Assembly: GCF_005217455.1 (NCBI RefSeq)
Contig: NZ_SZPQ01000010.1
Span: forward strand, 1-64,000
DNA: 64,000 nt
Direction: 5' to 3'
From: Martelella alba
Lineage (GTDB): Bacteria; Pseudomonadota; Gammaproteobacteria; Enterobacterales; Enterobacteriaceae
Shown: positions 57,369 to 64,000 of the stretch, piece by piece
How positions within the stretch are numbered: position 1 is the first letter of the stretch
Layout: the number at the start of each line of letters is the position of its first letter
Made by a program: the position numbers and the translations under genes
The notes under the pieces: model-generated
What the model saw: only the letters and a program-made list of their open reading frames with translations
The model's database searches: none
Told to the model about the DNA's origin: nothing

Positions 57369-60300
57369 TGGAAGTGCTGACCACCCGTCAAAACGGCGGT
57401 CCGTCAAGGCTGTTTATTCTGCGTCCGGTCGCGACCACGCTGTTGATGCTGGCTATCTTATTGTCCGGGATCATGGGTTACCAGGCGCTGCCCGTGTCGG
57501 CGTTGCCTCAAGTGGACTATCCCACCATACAGGTCGTTACCCTTTACCCCGGCGCCAGTCCGGATGTGGTGACCTCGGCCATTACCGCGCCGCTGGAGAG
57601 GCAATTCGGCCAAATGTCCGGCTTGAAGCAGATGTCGTCGCAAAGCTCCGGCGGCGCGTCGGTTATCGTATTGCAATTTCAATTATCGCTGCCGTTGGAC
57701 GTGGCCGAGCAGGAAGTCCAGGCCGCCATTAATAACGCCACCAACCTGTTGCCGAGCGACCTGCCCAATCCGCCGGTATACAGCAAGGTTAACCCCGCCG
57801 ATCCGCCTATTATGACGTTGGCGGTCACCTCCACGTCGATGCCCATGATCCAGGTGGAGGATATGGTGGAAACCCGGGTGGCGCAAAAGATTTCCCAGGT
57901 GAACGGCGTCGGCCTGGTGTCCATTTCCGGCGGCCAGCGGCCGGCGGTGCGGGTAAAGTTAAACGCCCAGGCGCTGGCCGCTTATGGGTTGGACAGTGAG
58001 ACCGTCCGGACCGCCATCACCGCCGCCAATGTCAATAGCCCCAAGGGCAGCCTCGACGGACCGGAACGATCGGTCACCCTGTCGGCCAACGATCAGATGA
58101 AATCGGCCGACGATTACCGGCGGCTGATTATCAGTTGGCAAAACGGCGCGCCGGTCCGACTTGGCGACGTGGCGACCATTCAACAGGGCGCGGAAAACAC
58201 CCTGTTGGGTGCCTGGGCCAACCGCCAGCCGGCCATCGTCATGAATATTCAACGGCAACCGGGCGCCAATGTCATCACCACCGCCGATAGCATACGCGCG
58301 CTTCTCCCGTCGTTGACCGCCAGTTTGCCGAAATCGGTAACGGTTTCCCTGTTGGCCGACCGGACCGTGAATATCCGCGCCTCGGTGAGCGACGTGCAGT
58401 TTGAATTGCTGTTATCCATCGCACTGGTGGTGATGGTGATCTATCTGTTTCTGCGCAATGCCGCGGCTACCGTGATACCGGCGGTGGCCGTGCCGCTATC
58501 CCTGGTGGGCACCTTCGCGGTGATGTATATGCTTGGGTTCTCCGTCAATAATCTGACCCTGATGGCGTTGACCATCGCCACCGGCTTTGTGGTGGATGAC
58601 GCCATCGTGGTCATCGAAAACATCTCGCGCTATATCGAACAGGGCGAAAAGCCGTTGCCGGCGGCGCTGAAGGGCGCCGGCGAAATCGGCTTTACCATCA
58701 TCTCCCTGACGGTTTCACTGATAGCCGTGTTGATCCCGTTGCTGTTTATGGGCGATATTGTCGGCCGGCTGTTTCGCGAATTCGCCGTTACCCTGGCTAT
58801 CGCCATCTTTATTTCCGCCGTGGTATCCCTGACCCTGACGCCGATGATGTGCGCGCGCATGCTAAGCGTCGATTCCCTGCGCCGGCAAAACCGCTTTACC
58901 CGCGCCAGCGAACGTCTGTTCGAACGGGTCGTGGCCGAATATGGCCGCTGGCTGCAAATCGTACTCCGGCATCCCTGGCAAACGCTGGCGGTGGCGGTCG
59001 GCATGCTGGTTTTGACCATCTTACTGTATTTGTTCATCCCGAAGGGGTTCTTTCCGCGCCAGGACAATGGCGTTATCCAGGGCACGGTACAGGCCGCGCA
59101 GAGCGTTTCATTCAGCAGTATGGCCCAGCGGCAGCAACAGATCGTGTCGGAAATCATGCGCGATCCGGCGGTGAAAAGCGTTTCGTCCCTTATCGGCGTG
59201 GACGGAACCAACGCCACCTTAAACAGCGGTCGGTTGCAAATCAATCTCAAGCCGCTGGGGGAACGCGCCGATCGGGTGGATGCGGTAATCGACCGCCTGC
59301 AACACGCCACCGCGGGCATTCCAGGCGTCAGGCTTTATTTGCAGCCGGTGCAGGACCTGACCATTGATACCCAACTTAGCTATACCCAGTATCAGTTCAC
59401 CCTGCAATCGCTGTCTCTGCCCGACCTGAACACATGGACGCCCCGGTTGCTGGAACGCCTGCGGGCGCTGCCGCAACTGCGCGATGTCGGCAGCAATTTG
59501 CAAGACAGCGGGCTGGAAGCCTATATCCAAGTCGATCGCGACAGCGCCAGCCGCCTTGGCGTAACCCTGCAGGACGTGGACAACGCCCTTTACAACGCCT
59601 TCGGCCAGCGGCTGATTTCCACTATCTACACTCAGGCCAACCAGTACCGGGTGGTACTGGAGCAAAATACCGAGGGCAGTCCGGGACTGGCGGCGCTAAA
59701 CGATATCCGCCTGCTGGGCGATAACGGCAACATCGTGCCGCTCAGCGCCATCGCCAGCGTGCAGCAGCGGCTGGGCCCCCTTTCCATTGATCATCTCGAG
59801 CAATTTCCATCCGCCACCCTTTCCTTTAATCTGGCGCCTGGCTATTCCCTTGGCGAAGCGGTATCCGCCATCAACCGGGCCGAGGAATCCCTGGCGATGC
59901 CGGCAACCATCACCACCCATTTCCAGGGCAGCACCTTAGCGTTCCAGGCGGCGCTCAACAGCACCGTCTGGCTTATCGTGGCGGCCATCGTGGCCGTGTA
60001 TATCGTGCTCGGCATACTGTATGAAAGCTTCATTCATCCCATAACCATCCTGTCCACCTTGCCGACCGCCGGCGTGGGCGCGCTGCTGGCGTTAATCGTC
60101 TCCGGCCATGAACTGGATGTTATCGCCATCATTGGCATTATCTTGCTGATTGGTATCGTCAAGAAAAACGCCATCATGATGATTGACTTCGCGCTGGCGG
60201 CGGAACGCGAAAAAGGCATGGTACCCTATGACGCCATCTACCAGGCCTGTTTATTGCGTTTTCGACCCATTTTGATGACGACGCTGGCCGCCCTGTTTGG

Positions 60301-60487
60301 CGCCCTGCCGCTGATGTTCAGTACCGGCGTCGGCGCCGAACTGCGCCGGCCGCTGGGAATTTGCATGGTGGGCGGGCTTATCGTCAGCCAACTGCTGACA
60401 CTGTTTACCACGCCGGTTATCTATCTTTTGTTCGATCGTCTGTCGCGCAGTCGCCGCCGGGCGGCGAATGAAATGGAGGGGGTATGA
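57368..60487 (+). CDS. mdtB: RND efflux pump subunit MdtB
   Basis: 1,039 residues; E. coli MdtB has 1,040. With MdtC it forms a hetero-trimeric inner-membrane RND pump that exports bile salts, novobiocin and similar compounds. [21 protein letters not shown] is helix 1; the proton-relay aspartates are in helix 4 ([13 protein letters not shown]); the second half has [15 protein letters not shown]. The porter loops are complete. The final codons overlap the start of mdtC by four bases. Confidence 0.96.
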   Translation: MEVLTTRQNGGPSRLFILRPVATTLLMLAILLSGIMGYQALPVSALPQVDYPTIQVVTLYPGASPDVVTSAITAPLERQFGQMSGLKQMSSQSSGGASVIVLQFQLSLPLDVAEQEVQAAINNATNLLPSDLPNPPVYSKVNPADPPIMTLAVTSTSMPMIQVEDMVETRVAQKISQVNGVGLVSISGGQRPAVRVKLNAQALAAYGLDSETVRTAITAANVNSPKGSLDGPERSVTLSANDQMKSADDYRRLIISWQNGAPVRLGDVATIQQGAENTLLGAWANRQPAIVMNIQRQPGANVITTADSIRALLPSLTASLPKSVTVSLLADRTVNIRASVSDVQFELLLSIALVVMVIYLFLRNAAATVIPAVAVPLSLVGTFAVMYMLGFSVNNLTLMALTIATGFVVDDAIVVIENISRYIEQGEKPLPAALKGAGEIGFTIISLTVSLIAVLIPLLFMGDIVGRLFREFAVTLAIAIFISAVVSLTLTPMMCARMLSVDSLRRQNRFTRASERLFERVVAEYGRWLQIVLRHPWQTLAVAVGMLVLTILLYLFIPKGFFPRQDNGVIQGTVQAAQSVSFSSMAQRQQQIVSEIMRDPAVKSVSSLIGVDGTNATLNSGRLQINLKPLGERADRVDAVIDRLQHATAGIPGVRLYLQPVQDLTIDTQLSYTQYQFTLQSLSLPDLNTWTPRLLERLRALPQLRDVGSNLQDSGLEAYIQVDRDSASRLGVTLQDVDNALYNAFGQRLISTIYTQANQYRVVLEQNTEGSPGLAALNDIRLLGDNGNIVPLSAIASVQQRLGPLSIDHLEQFPSATLSFNLAPGYSLGEAVSAINRAEESLAMPATITTHFQGSTLAFQAALNSTVWLIVAAIVAVYIVLGILYESFIHPITILSTLPTAGVGALLALIVSGHELDVIAIIGIILLIGIVKKNAIMMIDFALAAEREKGMVPYDAIYQACLLRFRPILMTTLAALFGALPLMFSTGVGAELRRPLGICMVGGLIVSQLLTLFTTPVIYLLFDRLSRSRRRAANEMEGV

Positions 60488-63400
60488 GTTTTTTCGCCCT
60501 CTTCATCTACCGACCCGTGGCAACGTTGCTGCTGATGCTGGCCATTGCGCTGTGCGGCGTTATCGGTTTCCGGTTATTGCCGGTGGCGCCATTGCCGCAG
60601 GTGGATTTCCCGGTGATAGTGGTGACCGCCTCGCTGCCGGGCGCCGATCCGGATACCATGGCCTCGTCGGTGGCGACGCCGTTGGAGCGGGCGCTGGGCC
60701 ATGTCGCGGGGGTAAACGAAATGACCTCCACCAGCAGCCTCGGCAGTACCCACATCATTTTGCAATTCGATTTGGACCGCGATATCAATGGCGCCGCCCG
60801 CGACGTGCAGGCGGCCATCAACGCCACTCAAAGCCTGCTGCCAAGCGGCATGCCCAATCGTCCCCAATACCGTAAGGTCAATCCGTCCGATGCGCCCATC
60901 ATGATCCTGACCCTGACATCGGATGTCTACAGCCAGGGGCAGTTGTACGATATCGCCTCCACCGAGCTGGCGCAAAATATCTCGCAACTGGAAGGGGTGG
61001 GCGATGTTACGGTGGGCGGCGGCTCGCTGCCGGCGGTCAGGGTGGAACTGAATCCCCTGGCGTTGTTCAATCAGGGGGTTTCCCTTGACGAAGTGCGGCA
61101 GGCCATTAATCGGACTAACGTCCGCCTGCCGCAAGGCTCGCTGGAAGACCATGATTCCCGCTGGCAAATCCGAACCAATGACGCCTTGCATACCGCCAAA
61201 GAATACCAGCCGCTCATCATCCATTACCGCGATAACGGCGTGGTCAGACTGCGGGACGTGGCCACAGTGGTCGATTCGGTGCAGGACGTGCGCAATGCCG
61301 GGATGTCCGACGCCAAGCCTGCCATTATCATGGCCATCCAGCGTTCCCCGGACGCCAACATCATTGCCACCGTCGACCGCATCCGCAAGGCCATTCCCGC
61401 CCTGACCGCGACCATTCCCGCCGGCATCCATCTGACCGTCGCCCAGGATCGTTCCCCCACCATTCGCGCGTCATTGAAGGAAGTGGAGCAATCCCTGGTC
61501 ATTGCGGTGGCGCTGGTAATCCTGGTGGTCAGGCTGTTCCTGCGTTCCTGGCGGGCGACGCTGATACCGGCGATGGCCGTGCCGGTTTCGCTTATCGGCA
61601 CCTTCGCCGTTATGTATCTGTGCGGTTTCAGTTTGAACAACATCTCACTGATGGCGCTGACCATCGCCACGGGATTTGTGGTGGATGACGCCATCGTGGT
61701 GGTGGAGAATATCGCCCGGCACGTGGAAAGCGGGATCACGCCGTTGAGGGCGGCTTTGCTCGGCGTGCGGGAGGTAGGCTTTACCGTCGTGTCCATGAGT
61801 CTGTCGCTGGTGGCAGTATTCATCCCGCTCCTGCTAATGGGCGGCCTGCCCGGCCGCTTGTTCCGGGAGTTCGCCGTTACCCTGACCGTGGCCATCGCCA
61901 TCTCGCTGGTGGTATCGCTGACTCTGACGCCGATGCTCAGCGCCCGCCTGTTGACGAGGCGGCCGCAAGGCCATGACAAACCTTACGGGTTTATCCCTTT
62001 GCTGGCGCAATGCCAGCTCGGCTACGCCCGTTCGCTGCAATGGGTTCTGACCCATGCTCGCTGGATCCTGCTGTTGTTTATCGCCACGCTGGCGCTGAAC
62101 TGCTGGTTGTATGTCGCCATTCCCAAAACCTTTATGCCCGAACAGGATACCGGACGGCTGCTGGGTTTTATCCAGGCCGATCAAAGTATTTCCTTTCAGG
62201 CGATGCGCAACAAACTGCGGGATTTCATGCTGATTGTCCGCGACGATCCGGCGGTAGACAATGTCACCGGCTATACCGGCGGATCACGCACCAACAGCGG
62301 TTCAATGTTTATCTCGCTGAAACCGCTTGGCGAGCGCAAGGATTCAGCGCAGCAGGTTATTGACCGATTACGGCTCAAATTGGCCAAAGAACCGGGCGCC
62401 AGCTTGTATTTGATGGCGGTACAGGACATTCGGGTCGGCGGCCGGCAAGCCAACGCCAGCTACCAATACACGTTGCTGGCCGATGATCTGGATAGTCTGC
62501 GCGAGTGGGAGCCGAAAGTCCGGCGGGCGCTGATGGCTCTGCCGCAATTGGCGGACGTGAGCTCCGATCAGCAGGATAAGGGGTCCGAGCTGGATTTGGT
62601 TTACGATCGGGACGTTCTCGCCCGGCTGGGGCTGAATGTTTCCGATGTTAATAATCTGCTCAACAATGCCTTCGGCCAGCGGCAGATTTCCACCCTCTAT
62701 ACGCCGCTGAATCAGTATAAAGTGGTGATGGAAGTAGCGCCGCCCTACACCCAGGATCCCAGCACCCTGCAACGGATGTTTTTAATCAACGACCAGGGAC
62801 AACCGGTTCCTCTGTCCTCCTTCGCCCATTGGCAACCGGCCAATGCCCCCTTGGCGGTTAACCATCAGGGTCTGTCCGCCGCATCCACCATTGCCTTCAA
62901 CCTGCCTGACGGCGTGGCGTTGTCGGACGCGACGGCGGCTATCGAACGCGCCATGACGCAATTGGGCGTTCCCGCGCAGGTGCGCGGCAGTTTTGCCGGC
63001 ACCGCCCAAGCCTACCAGCAAAGCCAACAATCCCAGGTGTGGCTGTTGCTGGCCGCGGTGGGCGCCGTCTATATCGTGCTGGGCATTCTGTATGAGAGCT
63101 ATATTCATCCGCTGACCATTCTTTCCACGCTGCCTTCGGCGGGCATCGGCGCATTGCTGGCGCTGGAGTTGTTTAACGCGCCATTCAGCCTGATTGCCCT
63201 TATCGGCATATTGCTCTTGATCGGGATCGTGAAAAAAAATGCGATCATGATGGTGGATTTCGCCCTGACCGCCCAGCGCCAAAGCGGTATTAGCGCGCGC
63301 GACGCGATTTTCCAGGCCTGTCAGCTCCGGTTTCGGCCGATCATCATGACCACGCTGGCCGCGCTGTTCGGCGCCCTGCCCCTGGTGCTGAGCCGGGGCG

Positions 63401-63567
63401 ACGGCGCCGAACTGCGCCAGCCCCTGGGCATTACCATTGTCGGCGGTCTTATCGTCAGTCAATTGATGACGCTTTATACCACCCCGGTGATTTATCTGTG
63501 TTTCGATAAACTCCGGAGGAAACGTCATCGCGCCTCACCGCCTTTTTATCCCACGACAGAAGAGTAA
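60484..63567 (+). CDS. mdtC: RND efflux pump subunit MdtC
   Basis: 1,027 residues; E. coli MdtC has 1,025. [25 protein letters not shown] is the N-terminus, [13 protein letters not shown] in helix 4 carries the two aspartates, and [15 protein letters not shown] marks the second half. Paired with MdtB at an expected 2:1 MdtB:MdtC ratio in E. coli. Four-base ATGA overlap with mdtB; mdtD follows after 6 bp. Confidence 0.96.
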   Translation: MSFFALFIYRPVATLLLMLAIALCGVIGFRLLPVAPLPQVDFPVIVVTASLPGADPDTMASSVATPLERALGHVAGVNEMTSTSSLGSTHIILQFDLDRDINGAARDVQAAINATQSLLPSGMPNRPQYRKVNPSDAPIMILTLTSDVYSQGQLYDIASTELAQNISQLEGVGDVTVGGGSLPAVRVELNPLALFNQGVSLDEVRQAINRTNVRLPQGSLEDHDSRWQIRTNDALHTAKEYQPLIIHYRDNGVVRLRDVATVVDSVQDVRNAGMSDAKPAIIMAIQRSPDANIIATVDRIRKAIPALTATIPAGIHLTVAQDRSPTIRASLKEVEQSLVIAVALVILVVRLFLRSWRATLIPAMAVPVSLIGTFAVMYLCGFSLNNISLMALTIATGFVVDDAIVVVENIARHVESGITPLRAALLGVREVGFTVVSMSLSLVAVFIPLLLMGGLPGRLFREFAVTLTVAIAISLVVSLTLTPMLSARLLTRRPQGHDKPYGFIPLLAQCQLGYARSLQWVLTHARWILLLFIATLALNCWLYVAIPKTFMPEQDTGRLLGFIQADQSISFQAMRNKLRDFMLIVRDDPAVDNVTGYTGGSRTNSGSMFISLKPLGERKDSAQQVIDRLRLKLAKEPGASLYLMAVQDIRVGGRQANASYQYTLLADDLDSLREWEPKVRRALMALPQLADVSSDQQDKGSELDLVYDRDVLARLGLNVSDVNNLLNNAFGQRQISTLYTPLNQYKVVMEVAPPYTQDPSTLQRMFLINDQGQPVPLSSFAHWQPANAPLAVNHQGLSAASTIAFNLPDGVALSDATAAIERAMTQLGVPAQVRGSFAGTAQAYQQSQQSQVWLLLAAVGAVYIVLGILYESYIHPLTILSTLPSAGIGALLALELFNAPFSLIALIGILLLIGIVKKNAIMMVDFALTAQRQSGISARDAIFQACQLRFRPIIMTTLAALFGALPLVLSRGDGAELRQPLGITIVGGLIVSQLMTLYTTPVIYLCFDKLRRKRHRASPPFYPTTEE

Positions 63568-63573
63568 TAGCGC

Positions 63574-64000
63574 ATGCGTTGGCCTCTTTTTCATCATCAC
63601 GCCGCTCGCGGCGAACCACGCGCCCCCGCGTCGGTACATTGGCAATTATGGACGGTCGCCTTCGGGTTTTTCATGCAGACGCTGGATACCACCATTGTCA
63701 ATACCGCCTTGCCGTCCATGGCCAGGAGCCTGAAAGAAAGCCCCTTGCATATGCATTCGGTTATCGTTTCCTATGTACTGACCGTGGCGGTGATGCTGCC
63801 GGCCAGCGGCTGGCTGGCCGACCGTTTCGGCGTCAAAAAAGTGTTCTTCAGCGCCATTGTGCTATTTACCCTGGGATCGCTGTTATGCGCTCGGTCCTCC
63901 ACCCTGCATGAGCTGGAGATATCCCGCGTCATCCAGGGCGTGGGGGGCGCCATGATGGTGCCGGTCGGCCGTCTGACGGTGATGAAAATCGTGCCAAGAG
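63574..64000 (+). CDS. mdtD: Putative MFS transporter MdtD, N-terminal part (3' end outside window)
   Basis: 142 codons up to the window edge. [26 protein letters not shown] is helix 1 with motif D1 of the 14-helix DHA2 drug exporters; [25 protein letters not shown] is helix 2 and motif [14 protein letters not shown] is the helix 4 region. All agree closely with E. coli MdtD. The N-terminus is about ten residues longer, with a His-rich start ([10 protein letters not shown]). Last part of the mdtABCD operon visible here; baeS and baeR would be expected next. Confidence 0.93.
   Translation, partial: MRWPLFHHHAARGEPRAPASVHWQLWTVAFGFFMQTLDTTIVNTALPSMARSLKESPLHMHSVIVSYVLTVAVMLPASGWLADRFGVKKVFFSAIVLFTLGSLLCARSSTLHELEISRVIQGVGGAMMVPVGRLTVMKIVPR

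Noticed and set aside
60574-61431. 285-codon minus-strand frame
   Set aside because: Antisense to mdtC; Gly/His/Arg-rich shadow.
1-64000. tRNA or rRNA genes
   Set aside because: No cloverleaf with a GGTTCGAATCC-type T arm, nor rRNA sequence, was noticed on reading; a tRNAscan run would be needed to exclude tRNAs fully.

Overview
The window is chromosomal DNA of a gammaproteobacterium of the order Enterobacterales. Almost every housekeeping gene matches its E. coli counterpart in length, motifs and order. The base composition of the backbone is moderately GC-rich, and 120-130 bp interspersed repeats of the kind seen in Yersinia, Serratia, Photorhabdus and Sodalis relatives are scattered between genes. 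A Sodalis-like or Pectobacteriaceae/Yersiniaceae-like host is my best guess; the genus cannot be fixed from this sequence alone.

Layout. 0-31 kb follows the E. coli tktB-to-ppx segment with gains and losses: transketolase end, an orphan phage antirepressor, nudK, acrD, the 19-residue ypfM, yffB-dapE-M15 peptidase-ypfN, tmcA-yeaL, purC, dapA-bamC, gcvR-bcp, bepA, hda, a cadR/cation-efflux insertion, uraA-upp, purMN, ppk-ppx-yfgG and mgtE. At about 30.9 kb the order jumps to a different E. coli neighbourhood: dgcE (yegE) and yegD, which in E. coli lie upstream of mdtABCD. Here yegD and mdtABCD are separated by about 20 kb of accessory DNA (35.4-56.1 kb). It holds a complete ureDABCEFG urease operon and two giant paralogous genes of about 1,950 and 1,972 codons, with an aldo/keto reductase between them. 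mdtA, mdtB, mdtC and the start of mdtD fill the right end.

The most interesting part is the pair of giant proteins. They align along their whole length but are quite diverged. Both look like large multidomain toxins: a shared N-terminal domain, long helical AT-rich middle, a hydrophobic mid-region, a beta-rich module, and near the C-terminus a His-Gly / Ser-Cys pair with identical 42-residue spacing that resembles the C80 autoprocessing cysteine protease of clostridial and MARTX toxins. A conserved basic PSR(R/K)KR motif follows. The genes are compositional mosaics, with GC-rich ends and an AT-rich centre.

How the genes work together: the backbone encodes lysine biosynthesis (dapA, dapE), purine synthesis (purC, purM, purN with a PurR operator), uracil salvage (upp, uraA), polyphosphate turnover (ppk, ppx), envelope assembly (bamC, bepA), replication control (hda), c-di-GMP signalling (dgcE) and multidrug efflux (acrD, mdtABCD). 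The accessory DNA adds urea hydrolysis and putative host-directed toxins, which would suit a life associated with an animal or insect host; that last step is inference.
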